Assembly: GCF_001297125.1 (NCBI RefSeq)
Contig: NZ_LHPC01000050.1
Span: 51,351-115,350 of the forward strand
Reading direction: 5' to 3'
Source of the DNA: Pseudomonas sp. RIT-PI-q
GTDB lineage: Bacteria; Pseudomonadota; Gammaproteobacteria; Pseudomonadales; Pseudomonadaceae
Length of the DNA: 64,000 nt
Shown here: positions 8,722 to 17,513 of the stretch, one piece after another
How the letters are laid out: each line of letters opens with the position of its first letter
How positions within the stretch are numbered: position 1 is the first letter of the stretch
Notes under the pieces: generated by a model
Databases searched by the model: none
Told to the model about the DNA's origin: nothing
What the model saw: only the letters and a program-made list of their open reading frames with translations
Translations under genes and position numbers: made by a program

Positions 8722-10209
8722 ATGCCGCTTCGCTCGCCGCTGTATTCGCAACGTTCGTTGGTCCTCACGCTGATTGCGCTGCTCGGTGCAGGTTTCCTTG
8801 CCACCTCCTTCCTCAGCTACTACGCCTCGCGAGCGTCGATCCGCGACAACATCGTCAACACCGAACTGCCGCTGACGTCCGACACGGTCTACTCGGAAAT
8901 CCAGAAAGACCTCGTCAGACCGATCCTGATTTCCTCGATGATGTCCCGCGACACCTTCATGCGTGACTGGGTGGTAAACGGCGAGCAGGACCCCGACAAA
9001 ATGACCCGCTACCTCAACGAGGTCATGACCCACTACGGCGCCTACACCGCGTTTTTCGTCTCCAATGCCACGCTGACCTACTACCACGCCAAGGGTGTGC
9101 TCAAGCAAGTCAAAGCCACTGAGCCCCGGGATGCCTGGTACTTTCGCGTACGTGACATGGCCGATCCCTACGAAATCAACGTCGACCCGGACCTCGCCAA
9201 CAAGGACAACCTGACCTTCTTCATCAACTACAAGGTCTACGACTACAACAACCGTTTCATCGGCGCGGCGGGCGTCGGCCTGACGGTCGATGCGGTGATC
9301 AAGCTGATCGACAAGTACCAGCAGCGTTACCAGCGCAGCGTGTATTTCGTCGACAATTTCGGGCGCCTGGTACTCACCGGCGCCGAGGGCGGTCCGCAAG
9401 GCGCGCGGATCGGGCAGAAGCTCGGCGAACTCGACAGCATGAAGGGCCTGGTCAGCCAACAGCCAAAACCCCACAGCGGCAGCTACGAATATTCCGTGCA
9501 GGGCCAGGGACATTTCCTCAACGTGCGGTTCATTCCGGAGCTGAACTGGTATCTGTTCGTCGACAAGCGTGAAGAAGGTGCGCTCAGTCAAATCCGCCAG
9601 TCGCTGTACCTCAACCTGCTGATCTGCCTGCTCGTCACGCTGATCGTACTGGCCCTGCTCAACCGGGTGATCAAGCGCTATCAGGGCAAGATCCAGGCCC
9701 AGGCAACGCTCGACAGCCTGACTGAACTGCCCAACCGTCGTGGCTTCGACCTGCTGGCCGCGCAAGCGATGCACGAAGCCCAGCGCGAACCGAAACCGCT
9801 GACCGCGCTGCTGCTGGACCTGGACCACTTCAAGGCCTTGAACGACACCTACGGCCACTTGGCCGGCGATCAGGTGCTGATCGGCTTTGCGCGGGATCTG
9901 GAGAGTTGCCTGCGGCATTCAGACATCGTGTGCCGCTGGGGTGGTGAAGAATTTATCGTGCTGCTCAAGGACACCGACGGTGAGACCGGTCTGATGATCG
10001 CCGAGAAAATTCGTCAGCATGTCCAGGAACAGCGTTATGCCTACAACGACAAGGCATTGCAGCTGACCGTGAGCATCGGCGTGACAACCCTGCAAGGCGA
10101 TGACACCTTGCACACCCTGCTCTCTCGGGCCGATCATGCGATGTACCGGGCCAAACAATCGGGTCGAAACAGAACCTGCGTGGAAATGCCTCACTCCAGT
10201 TATGAATAG
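8722..10209 (+). CDS. Membrane diguanylate cyclase with periplasmic Cache sensor
   Basis: Makes cyclic-di-GMP. The layout (495 aa) is: N-terminal membrane segment (about 12-32), periplasmic dCache-like sensor (about 35-285, with the typical WYF / DLANKDNLTFFINYKVY stretch), a second membrane segment (about 293-313), then a GGDEF domain. The active-site motif is GGEEF and the inhibitory I-site RHSD stands five residues before it, so the enzyme should be active and product-inhibited. The sensor's ligand cannot be told from sequence. The next gene starts 6 bp after the stop and may be co-transcribed. Confidence 0.92.
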   Translation: MPLRSPLYSQRSLVLTLIALLGAGFLATSFLSYYASRASIRDNIVNTELPLTSDTVYSEIQKDLVRPILISSMMSRDTFMRDWVVNGEQDPDKMTRYLNEVMTHYGAYTAFFVSNATLTYYHAKGVLKQVKATEPRDAWYFRVRDMADPYEINVDPDLANKDNLTFFINYKVYDYNNRFIGAAGVGLTVDAVIKLIDKYQQRYQRSVYFVDNFGRLVLTGAEGGPQGARIGQKLGELDSMKGLVSQQPKPHSGSYEYSVQGQGHFLNVRFIPELNWYLFVDKREEGALSQIRQSLYLNLLICLLVTLIVLALLNRVIKRYQGKIQAQATLDSLTELPNRRGFDLLAAQAMHEAQREPKPLTALLLDLDHFKALNDTYGHLAGDQVLIGFARDLESCLRHSDIVCRWGGEEFIVLLKDTDGETGLMIAEKIRQHVQEQRYAYNDKALQLTVSIGVTTLQGDDTLHTLLSRADHAMYRAKQSGRNRTCVEMPHSSYE

Positions 10210-10215
10210 TCCTAC

Positions 10216-10434
10216 ATGAGTAAACCTGACCTCTGCCCGGCGTGCGGCGCTTCCAACGACTGCAGCCTGGCCGACCCGCGAACCGCCGATCGCGCGTGCT
10301 GGTGCTACGGCGTCAGCATCGACCCGGCCGTGCTCGAAGCGCTACCGGCCGGACTGCGCAATATCGCCTGCTTGTGCCCCAGCTGCGCTCAGGTCGAGGC
10401 GCAGTTGCAAGCAGCCGCCCGGCCAATCACGTAA
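10216..10434 (+). CDS. Cysteine-rich CWC family protein
   Basis: Small protein (72 aa) with CPACG near the N-terminus, the CWCYG motif around residue 29 and CLCPSC near residue 55, which identify the CWC family. The paired cysteines suggest a metal-binding role, but no function is established for the family. It lies between the diguanylate cyclase and the pseudouridine synthase on the same strand; in Pseudomonas genomes this gene commonly precedes an RsuA-type synthase. Confidence 0.85.
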   Translation: MSKPDLCPACGASNDCSLADPRTADRACWCYGVSIDPAVLEALPAGLRNIACLCPSCAQVEAQLQAAARPIT

Positions 10435-10467
10435 GATGCGCGGCCCTTTTCCCACCGACCTCTAGCC

Positions 10468-11160
10468 ATGCGTGTTGACCGTTTCCTCAGCAATCTGCCG
10501 CGCTTCAACCGTAAGCAGGTACGTCTGTTGCTGGTGGAAAAACGCGTCCGGATCGACGGAAAAATCGTCAGCGACCCTCACGCCGAGGTGCTGGAGTTCA
10601 GCCGAGTCGAGGTCGATGAGGACGTGCTGCAAATCGGCAAACCCGCCCGCTACTTCATGCTGCACAAGCCTGCCGGTTGCGTCAGCGCCACCCGCGATCC
10701 GCAACACCCGACCGTACTCGACCTGATCCATGAACCGGAAAAGGACGAGTTGCACATCGCCGGTCGCCTCGATTTCAACACCACCGGCCTGATGCTGATC
10801 ACCAACGACGGCAGCTGGTCGCGACGCCTGACCCAACCGCAGACCAAACTGCCCAAGGTCTACTACGTCGAGACCGAGCAGGACATCGGCCCCGAATATG
10901 CAATCAAGTTCACCGAAGGGCTGTATTTCGCGTTCGAAGACCTCACCACCCAACCCGCCGGGCTAGAGCTGATGGGGCCGAAATCGGCGCGGCTGAGTAT
11001 TGTCGAGGGTCGATATCACCAGGTGAAGCGCATGTTCGGCCACTTCGACAACAAGGTGCTGCGCCTGCACCGCGAATCCATGGGCCCGCTGGTGCTGGAT
11101 AATGCGCTAAAACCGGGCGAGTACCGCGCCTTGCGCACCGAAGAGATCCATTTGATCTAA
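10468..11160 (+). CDS. rsuA: 16S rRNA pseudouridine synthase, RsuA/RluBEF family
   Basis: Isomerises a uridine in rRNA. The 230-aa protein has an N-terminal S4 RNA-binding domain (about residues 1-60, RVDRFLSNLPRFNRKQV) and the catalytic GRLDFNTTGLMLITNDG motif with the essential Asp near residue 102. Length and the S4 domain favour RsuA (16S U516) over the larger RluB, but the four paralogues are similar, so the symbol is tentative. It starts 33 bp after the CWC gene. Confidence 0.85.
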   Translation: MRVDRFLSNLPRFNRKQVRLLLVEKRVRIDGKIVSDPHAEVLEFSRVEVDEDVLQIGKPARYFMLHKPAGCVSATRDPQHPTVLDLIHEPEKDELHIAGRLDFNTTGLMLITNDGSWSRRLTQPQTKLPKVYYVETEQDIGPEYAIKFTEGLYFAFEDLTTQPAGLELMGPKSARLSIVEGRYHQVKRMFGHFDNKVLRLHRESMGPLVLDNALKPGEYRALRTEEIHLI

Positions 11161-11472
11161 GCAGGCGACCGCTCAGCAGGAATTGTCGAACAATTTACGA
11201 ATGACACTTGCGCGATGACGTGACCCCTGCTTGAATCAGGACGTCGGCCGAAATGTGACCGATGAGTCACAACATACTTCTAAGAAACTTTTTGCCGGTA
11301 GAGAACCCTCAGGTTCCGCCTTCCCCCGGCAGACTGCCCGCCAATAACAATACCCGTCGACCGGCCTGCATTGGATCGACATGGGCCTCCAAATTCCAGG
11401 CGTATGCCTACCTGTCACAAAGCTCGTGCAATCTCATTTGCGCGCATACCCGCTTGCTTGGAGTCTTATGAC
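11161..11472. other. Intergenic region upstream of phaG
   Basis: 312 bp without a convincing gene. Short frames here overlap each other and lack ribosome-binding sites. It should contain the phaG promoter, but I could not pick a clear -35/-10 pair. No REP arms are present. Confidence 0.6.
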
Positions 11473-12357
11473 ATGAGGCCAGAAATCGCTGTGCTGGATA
11501 TACAGGGTCAGTATCGGGTTTACACGGAGTTCTATCGCGCAGACGCCGCAGAGAAGACCATTATTCTGGTCAACGGCTCGATGGCCACGACTGCATCGTT
11601 TGCGCAAACCGTCAAAAACCTGCACCCGCAATTCAACGTGGTCTGCTACGACCAGCCCTACGCGGGCAGGTCCAAAGCCCACAACCTGCATGAAAAATTG
11701 CTGACCAAGGAAGTCGAAGGGCAGATCCTCCTGGAGCTGATCGACCACTTCGCCGCCGAACACGTGCTGTCGTTTTCCTGGGGTGGCGCTGCGACCCTGG
11801 TCGCCCTGGCCCAACGGCCTCGGCGCATCGAAAAAGCCGTGATCAGCTCGTTCTCGCCGGAGATCAACTCGCACATGCTCGATTACCTCGAGCGCGGTGT
11901 CGATTACCTCGGCAGCCGGGACGGCGACCGCGTCGGCAACCTGGTGAACAGCACCATCGGCAAACACCTGCCGACCCTGTTCAAGCGCTTCAACTATCGG
12001 CACGTCAGCAGCCTGGCCGATCACGAATACGGGCAGATGCACTTCCACATCAGCGACCTGCTGCACAGCGATCGCCAGTGCTTCCTGAAAGCCGCGGAAA
12101 AAATCAACGTACCGGTGCTGTTCATGAACGGCGAATGGGACGAATACACCGCCGCCGAAGGCGCTCAACTGTTCGCCAACCATGTGCAACACGCCACGTT
12201 CACCACCCTTGAGGCTACCGGCCACTTTCTCGACATGGAACACAAAGCTGCTTGCCGAGACAGCCGCAACGCACTGCTGGGCTTCCTGAAACCGGCGCAA
12301 CAGGCAAGCCGACCGCGTTACCACTACGTCCAGGACCAACATGCACTGGCCATCTGA
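11473..12357 (+). CDS. phaG: (R)-3-hydroxydecanoyl-ACP thioesterase / transacylase PhaG
   Basis: Links fatty-acid synthesis to medium-chain polyhydroxyalkanoate by releasing 3-hydroxyacyl chains from ACP. The 294-aa sequence starts MRPEIAVLDIQGQYRVYTEF, which I recognise as the PhaG N-terminus, and keeps the alpha/beta-hydrolase nucleophile FSWGGAAT (about residue 102), an acid in NGEWDEYT and the histidine in GHFLDME. RhlA, the rhamnolipid homologue, is the main alternative; the N-terminus and absence of rhlB favour PhaG. An upstream in-frame start at 11371 is rejected because its extension is not PhaG-like. It stands alone. Confidence 0.92.
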   Translation: MRPEIAVLDIQGQYRVYTEFYRADAAEKTIILVNGSMATTASFAQTVKNLHPQFNVVCYDQPYAGRSKAHNLHEKLLTKEVEGQILLELIDHFAAEHVLSFSWGGAATLVALAQRPRRIEKAVISSFSPEINSHMLDYLERGVDYLGSRDGDRVGNLVNSTIGKHLPTLFKRFNYRHVSSLADHEYGQMHFHISDLLHSDRQCFLKAAEKINVPVLFMNGEWDEYTAAEGAQLFANHVQHATFTTLEATGHFLDMEHKAACRDSRNALLGFLKPAQQASRPRYHYVQDQHALAI

Positions 12358-12365
12358 AACAGAGT

Positions 12366-12430
12366 CATCGCGAGCAAGCCTGCTTCTATAGGCGCCATCC
12401 GCTTCTGCAGGAGCAAGGCTTGCCCGCGAA
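12366..12430. repeat. Degenerate REP pair downstream of phaG
   Basis: Imperfect inverted arms (ATCGCGAGCAAGCCTGC and GCAAGGCTTGCCCGCGA) around a 25-base spacer. The mismatches suggest an older copy than those at 2887 and 8537. The rest of 12358-12538 holds only the tRNA promoter region. Confidence 0.7.
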
Positions 12431-12538
12431 TGACCGTCACGCGGTCTCTGTTTGTGTTTCACCCAACGCTAAAGCTGTCCCGTGCAAAGAAAAACTTCAT
12501 TTCCACGCGCACATCTGGTACAAAGTCAGCCGCTCTGA

Positions 12539-12612
12539 GCGGGTGTCGTATAATGGCATTACTCCAGCTTCCCAAGCTGATAACGAGGGTTCGATTCCCT
12601 TCACCCGCTCCA
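12539..12612 (+). tRNA. tRNA-Gly (anticodon CCC)
   Basis: A 74-nt cloverleaf with acceptor GCGGGTG/CACCCGC, discriminator T, encoded CCA, T-arm GAGGGTTCGATTCCCTT and anticodon loop TTCCCAA (anticodon CCC). The left end of a prophage follows directly; its attachment core begins in the anticodon stem, so integration rebuilt an intact gene here and left only a 3' half at 48496-48543. Confidence 0.95.
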
Positions 12613-12613
12613 C
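12566..12613 (+). repeat. attL core (48-bp direct repeat)
   Basis: The 48 bases from AGCTTCCCAAG to CGCTCCAC match 48496-48543 exactly; the flanks diverge immediately (C/A on the left, T/A on the right). It spans the anticodon arm to one base past CCA. Confidence 0.96.
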
Positions 12614-13285
12614 TATTTTCAAGGCCTGTAGCGCTGCTCATCCTTTATCGCATCCCAGTGGGGGCCGTATTGGGGGACGTTTGATGAGAGCCGATGCAAC
12701 GTGCTGCAAAACCTCACCCTAACCCCCTTCTAGGTGCCAATCCTAAAATCTGTGGGGGTCCGAAAAAAAAGTAATATTAGTAACATCCCCTCCGAAAATC
12801 AGCTATAGCCCGCGTAGATCAAGGCCTCCAGCCGCTTTATGCAAAGGCGATATTTGAGCGATAGGAAGGCGATATTATTACCTTTCTTAAAAGCTATATT
12901 TGTATTCCTTAAAACCCAATGAATCCGGGGGGTTGCTGGAAATATTACTTTTCATATCGCTTCGTATTACCTTCCCTTGTAATACCGAAAACCCAGTAAA
13001 ACCGGGCCTTACAGCCCCGTTTTTGCCATCGTATCGCTGATATCGCTGTTTTTGAAAATGCCCCCCTCCTTAAGAATAAATCTCAGTTAAATGATGTTTG
13101 TCATGGGGTGGATGTGAAGCTTTTCGAAGGATGTGCCTAGAAGCAGCTCGAAGGATCCCTGGCGTGAGCGTGCACACAATAAAGACACTCAACGTAAGCG
13201 GTCAGCACGTTGCAAAATACAACCCTGACTAAAATCAGCCGGAAACGACTTCTAGGGGTTAGGGGCAGAGATCAATGGGGGGAAA
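12614..13285. other. Noncoding left end of prophage
   Basis: About 670 bp with no credible gene and lower GC than the core. It holds two related stretches, AAACCCAATGAATCCGGGG (12911-12929) and AAAACCCAGTAAAACCGGGCC (12988-13008), with a third relative near 15809, and two AGGCGATATT repeats near 12843-12872. These could be recombinase arm sites or transcription signals; I cannot decide between them. Confidence 0.5.
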
Positions 13286-14242
13286 ATGAGCACTGACGCG
13301 AGAAATCACCATTACGTGCCACAAACTTATCTCAGGGCTTTTACGGAAGGGGAATCGAAAAAATCGAAATTCACTGTTTTCGACATTTCCACTGGCAAGC
13401 GATTCGAAACCGTCCCGCGAAATGTCTGCGCAGTGAGAGATTTCAACCGGATCGCTGTCCCTGGGATGGATGCTAATGCTATCGAGTCCGGAATGGGGAA
13501 ATTCGAATCCCTAATAGCCCCAGCTGTCACCGAAATTGACTCGACTAACCAGTTTCAAGGTGATGCGAGAAACACAATTCTGAACCTGATCGCATTGCTG
13601 GCAGTTCGCCACCCAGAACGCAGAGAAAGCATGCGTAAATTCCATGCTCAAATTGCCAAAATCTCGATGAGCATGGTTTTGGCCCATCCCGAAGTCTACG
13701 AGACTATTACGGCCAAAATTAAGGCTGAAGAAAAAATCACAGACAACCAAGCATCCTATGAGGACGTCAAAAAATTCTTTGACAGTGGCGAATACGACAT
13801 ACAGGTATCCAACGAAAGTCACCTGCATTCAGAAGAGGTTATGCATGAAACTGTATTACCTCTGCTCGCGAAGCGGAACTGGATGCTCTACAGAGTAGAT
13901 CCAGCAAATGGTCACTTCATCACCAGCGACCACCCTGTGTCGCTCACTTGGAGAAACCCCTCCGAGGTGCCTGCCATGTATAGGTACAGCCCAGGTTTTG
14001 CCATGCGTGACACAGAAGTGTTGTTTCCGCTGACTAAAAGCTTAATTTTAGTCGGAACGTTCGACGGAGATAGCGAGTACCAAATTGCAAGCCCGTTTCT
14101 TGTCGCGGGGTGCAATTCCCGTGTTGCTCATTACTGCAGTAGGCAAATCTATTCACCAAAACGAACATTTATTGCTTTAAATTCTCAAATGCAGATCATT
14201 AATGGTGCCGACTTTCTCAAATCGACACCGGCAAAACGTTAG
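13286..14242 (+). CDS. DUF4238 family protein (prophage accessory gene)
   Basis: The 318-aa protein begins with the DUF4238 hallmark HHYVPQTYLRAF (residues 8-19) and carries the second family landmark, a FITSDHPV-type segment near residue 211. No biochemical role is established for the family. A strong GGGGGGAAA ribosome-binding site precedes ATG 13286. It sits just inside attL outside the structural genes, with codon use and GC below the late operon's, as expected of a cargo gene. A defence role is plausible from position only. The sequence just after the stop (GGGCTCGC...GTGAGCCC) can form a hairpin. Confidence 0.8.
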   Translation: MSTDARNHHYVPQTYLRAFTEGESKKSKFTVFDISTGKRFETVPRNVCAVRDFNRIAVPGMDANAIESGMGKFESLIAPAVTEIDSTNQFQGDARNTILNLIALLAVRHPERRESMRKFHAQIAKISMSMVLAHPEVYETITAKIKAEEKITDNQASYEDVKKFFDSGEYDIQVSNESHLHSEEVMHETVLPLLAKRNWMLYRVDPANGHFITSDHPVSLTWRNPSEVPAMYRYSPGFAMRDTEVLFPLTKSLILVGTFDGDSEYQIASPFLVAGCNSRVAHYCSRQIYSPKRTFIALNSQMQIINGADFLKSTPAKR

Positions 14243-14355
14243 CACCAGGGCTCGCCCCCTGATGCCGTCCGTGAGCCCTATGGCGTGTTAAGACCTGCAT
14301 CAATAGACCGATCTATTTCTCACTCATCGGAAAATGGGCTAAGGCGAAGAATTCA

Positions 14356-15561
14356 ATGACCACACTAGAAAACCAAATAGCAAATACGCAACGTTTGGTA
14401 ATTACCCAAGAAGGAGACTTTCCGGTTTTCATTGGCGAGGGCGTAGAAAACCTATGTTGCCCATGTGGAAACTTACTAATAGAAGGATATGAAGCAAGAT
14501 TATATATAGAGTTAAATTTGCAGTGCCACTCCTGCAAAACTATCACTCAAACACAGGAGTGGCCGAAAGGTGAAACCCTTCCTTACTCGCTTATAATAAT
14601 ACAAGGCCCCTATTACCCTGCTACAGAGCCGACAAAAATACTAGCCAATAAGACCTCAATAATATCTGAATATGTAGCCGAAAGAATCCAATCCAAAACA
14701 ACCATAAGGCCTTATGGCAACGCTGATCTCCAGCTAACTATCCCGGGACTTGATAACTTTGCAAGCAAAATCAACGATCTCTGCCAAGGTGGATTCGAAA
14801 AGCATATTGCATCTGCCGAAAGAGCATTAAAAAGTAAAAACGATAAATTTTTAGAATCCCCCCTGGCATGGGCAATTACGCATCTAAAGCAAGAAATAAG
14901 CGAGGGCGGCATCGATTTAGGAAAAGCCGAGAACAATGCGGCAATTTCTTACATCAAGCTACTTCCAGTGCAGATCACTAGATGGGAGCATCACGCACTA
15001 TTCGACCAAATGTGTAGAGGTTGGATCTTAGAGTTTCATCATACAGTCACACAATTGATTGCAGCAGGTTATCTGGCTGATCTAGGCAACAACATAGGAT
15101 TCACAAACCCCAGCATATCTAGAGAACAATCACCAGATCTTTATATCAACATGAGCCCCTCTGACAAGGTTTCAATTGAAGTTAAGGCACCTAGCGAACT
15201 TCAATGGCCCAGTGAACCTCCGGGGATGGGAAGGCTCCAAAATATAATTGAGAAGCAAGTAAAAAAAGCGAAAAGCCAAATCACTGGCAATCTCGGAGGT
15301 ATTGTTGTGATTGGAATCTCAACGACAGCCCCAGGGGGATATGATGCGATTACCACTGCAATAGATTCGCTAATAAAACGCGGGAAAATATCGTCTCGTA
15401 TTGCTGCAGTTATGGGTGTAGTTATTAATTTAAGAGCGGAATACGTATTTCATCACGATGGGATGAGAACTACGCACCCCACCTCAATCTCTTTGCAGCG
15501 AAACCCAAAGTTCTCAGGGCCGGAGTTATTCGAAGGCTTTGGCTCTGTGGACGGTCGGTAA
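14356..15561 (+). CDS. Zinc-ribbon protein with PD-(D/E)XK-like C-terminal domain (accessory gene)
   Basis: The 401-aa protein has no family I can name. Residues 34-60 contain cysteines as CCPC...CHSC (C34/C35, C37, C57, C60), resembling a zinc ribbon. Near the C-terminus D261 and E275-V-K277 in SPDLYIN...SIEVKAPS fit the core of PD-(D/E)XK nucleases, with a plausible beta-strand around each. AT-rich codon choice (many ATA, AGA, AAT) differs sharply from the phage late genes and suggests recent transfer. With the DUF4238 gene it forms the left accessory block; an anti-phage nuclease is a reasonable guess, not a demonstrated function. Confidence 0.6.
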   Translation: MTTLENQIANTQRLVITQEGDFPVFIGEGVENLCCPCGNLLIEGYEARLYIELNLQCHSCKTITQTQEWPKGETLPYSLIIIQGPYYPATEPTKILANKTSIISEYVAERIQSKTTIRPYGNADLQLTIPGLDNFASKINDLCQGGFEKHIASAERALKSKNDKFLESPLAWAITHLKQEISEGGIDLGKAENNAAISYIKLLPVQITRWEHHALFDQMCRGWILEFHHTVTQLIAAGYLADLGNNIGFTNPSISREQSPDLYINMSPSDKVSIEVKAPSELQWPSEPPGMGRLQNIIEKQVKKAKSQITGNLGGIVVIGISTTAPGGYDAITTAIDSLIKRGKISSRIAAVMGVVINLRAEYVFHHDGMRTTHPTSISLQRNPKFSGPELFEGFGSVDGR

Positions 15562-16177
15562 TCGATTCGACAATCATATAAACCACTCTCAACAAAACGA
15601 CGTTTTTTCAGCTAATCCGAATTGGCTGCATAACGGCAAATATGATGGTCGATCCCCTACAGTCCTTTGAAATCTATCAAACACGCCATAGCCCCCGCCG
15701 GCCGTGGCTTGCAGAGAATTCCGCCTCTTTTCGTACACCATCAATCTCCGCTCAAAAAAGATCGCGCATGTATTCGAAAACCCTCCGAAATCCATGTTTT
15801 AAAAGTTTTCACCCAATGAAACCGGGGCCTCCATCGCGACCCCGTCCGTGACACCCCCTGAGCGCCGCTGTGCAACCTCGCTGCATTTTCCTTCAAAACT
15901 TTTCACACTGAGCAATGGTCGATCCCCTGCAGCGCCCCGTGGCCTGCCTAGGCTGCAGGGTCGTTTGCACTACATCCGGATTTGCACACAAAAAGGACGC
16001 AAGGCCCGTCGGCGGGAGGGGGATAAGTGCTTTTTTCAGCGGTTTTTTCTTAGCTTGGGGATTTTGCGCCGGTGGTAGCTCTTCAATACCCTAGCCGGCC
16101 TTTTCATCGGACTGACGTAGCCAACCTATCCACTCCCGTTATACTGTTCATACATACAGTTATTTTCAGTGAGTTAG
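15562..16177. other. Intergenic region ahead of the LexA-controlled genes
   Basis: About 615 bp without a convincing gene. A motif ATGGTCGATCCCCT(A/G)CAG occurs twice, at 15643 and 15915, and a third copy of the ACCCAATGAAACCGGGG stretch is at 15811. The last 40 bp hold a promoter with a LexA box. Confidence 0.5.
16144..16159 (+). promoter_or_regulatory. LexA (SOS) box
   Basis: CTGTTCATACATACAG matches the CTGT-N8-ACAG gammaproteobacterial LexA consensus. It overlaps a TATACT -10 hexamer (16139-16144 region) and lies 18 bp before the first start codon, the expected place for repression by LexA. Confidence 0.85.
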
Positions 16178-16450
16178 ATGGCGGTGGTTATGATCGAGAG
16201 AAAGTTGGATGCACCGCCCGAGAAGGCGATTGCTCTCGCACAGTGGCAGCGGCTGCTTCAGGACGATGTCGCTTTGCTTGCGACACCAGGATCCCACCAC
16301 AAGACGCTATTAAGACAAGCCCACGCGCTGCACGAGGAACGGGTTATTGATCGCGATGATCTCAGCGATCTGCTTGAGCAGGCAGATGGGGCATTAGCGT
16401 ACGCAGTGGAAGCGTTGCTTGATCGCCAAAGTGGCGAGTGGCAGGGGTAG
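16178..16450 (+). CDS. SOS-controlled small prophage protein 1
   Basis: Predicted 90-aa helical, charged protein with no family I can name. It starts 18 bp after a LexA box, so it should be made after DNA damage. ATG 16178 or ATG 16190 could be the start. It lies between the tail genes and the attachment site, the place where coliphage 186 keeps its LexA-controlled antirepressor gene tum; there is no evident sequence likeness to Tum. The next gene begins 3 bp downstream. Confidence 0.65.
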   Translation: MAVVMIERKLDAPPEKAIALAQWQRLLQDDVALLATPGSHHKTLLRQAHALHEERVIDRDDLSDLLEQADGALAYAVEALLDRQSGEWQG

Positions 16451-16453
16451 ATC

Positions 16454-16750
16454 ATGCATATGCTCGTTACCCCCATGCGGCGCCAAGGTGTGGCCCTCAC
16501 TCCGCAGGAGCGGCGACGCTATCAAGCGATCATAGGGAATGTCATGGTGAACTCGGAAACCAGTTTAGATCTCGGTCGCAGCGCTAACGTCGCCCGCATA
16601 GACGTTGGCATGCCTCTTGATCCAGATCCTTTACCACGGTTACTGGACGCGACTTTGGCGGGGATGGCCCATACAGGTTTTGTGTTGAGCGGTATCGAGT
16701 ACATTGATGGTTGTGCCTACGCGCAGTCCTGGTGGTGCCGCTTAGAGTAG
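16454..16750 (+). CDS. SOS-controlled small prophage protein 2
   Basis: 98-aa protein, probably co-translated with its upstream neighbour (3-bp gap, AGGGG upstream). The N-terminal part TPMRRQGVALTPQERRRY recalls small Pseudomonas proteins found next to LexA boxes, but I cannot place it in a family. ATG 16460 is an alternative start. Likely the same damage-inducible transcript as 16178-16450. Confidence 0.6.
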   Translation: MHMLVTPMRRQGVALTPQERRRYQAIIGNVMVNSETSLDLGRSANVARIDVGMPLDPDPLPRLLDATLAGMAHTGFVLSGIEYIDGCAYAQSWWCRLE

Positions 16751-16809
16751 TTTTTTGGAGCATCCTCGTGCGAGGATGGCGATTAGCACATAACCTAACA
16801 GGTGGGGAC

Positions 16810-17469
16810 ATGAGGAAGCTTTATAAATATGGAAGTGCTAAATACACCTCGTCCTTGTTAGAGAGGGGAAACTTGCGAATTGGCACTCTCCATGACTTTA
16901 GAAACCTTGAACATAAGCCCGGCATTACCGATCCAAACGAAGGACTTAAATCAGTAAGTCACAGAATAGGGCACTGGATCGGTGGAAATGCATCGGGAAT
17001 TCACGGCAAGGCTCTAAATAACTTTCGGGCAATTAAATTCTCACCTGAATGTGAAAATGTGATGATTTCGAATGTTCATCTAACGCAAGGATTTAACGAC
17101 CCTAACTGTTATATACACTGCACGTCATATGCTCTTTCCCAAGAGGTGATGGACCAGTTTGAAGGTGCAGATATGTGCATCGAAATATTCAACTCGCATT
17201 TTTTCTATAAGCGCCTTACGGCCGCACTAAACGCGATCACGCCCCTAAAAAAGAAGATGCCAATCATTGAAGCAGTTACTTACAAAACAAGAAGTGAGAC
17301 ATGGAACGGAAATGACTGGGGGGTGTCTGCGACACGCATCAAGGAGCCTGAGTTTCAACTACAACGAGAGGTTCGTGCTATTTGGTATCCTAAGTATAAT
17401 CGCCCAATTAAGCCCGAGATTATCAACGAACCTTTGTTAACTCAGTTCTGCAGGGAAGTTAAAATTTAA
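16810..17469 (+). CDS. Hypothetical protein, third gene of the LexA-controlled transcript
   Basis: 219-aa protein starting MRKLYKYGSAKYTSSLLE, followed by LRIGTLHDFRN; this opening resembles DUF2971-type proteins, though the rest is not clearly alike. ATG 16810 is preferred because GGTGGGG lies just upstream and the longer frame (from 16711) begins inside the previous gene. Its low GC marks it as cargo. With no terminator in the 59-bp gap it is probably expressed from the LexA promoter. Function unknown. Confidence 0.6.
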   Translation: MRKLYKYGSAKYTSSLLERGNLRIGTLHDFRNLEHKPGITDPNEGLKSVSHRIGHWIGGNASGIHGKALNNFRAIKFSPECENVMISNVHLTQGFNDPNCYIHCTSYALSQEVMDQFEGADMCIEIFNSHFFYKRLTAALNAITPLKKKMPIIEAVTYKTRSETWNGNDWGVSATRIKEPEFQLQREVRAIWYPKYNRPIKPEIINEPLLTQFCREVKI

Positions 17470-17495
17470 AAAAAAGCCCGCTTGTTAGCGGGCTT
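17466..17495 (-). terminator. Terminator of the late operon
   Basis: Hairpin AAGCCCGC-TTGTTA-GCGGGCTT (17474-17495) followed on the minus strand by a long T tract (the A run at 17468-17475). It stands 19 bp after the tailspike stop, so it ends the minus-strand late transcript. Confidence 0.85.
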
Positions 17496-17513
17496 GACTA
17501 AGTTACGGGAAAA

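Noticed and set aside
15848..16078. Short frame upstream of the LexA box
   Set aside because: Low-complexity basic sequence without start signals; likely chance.
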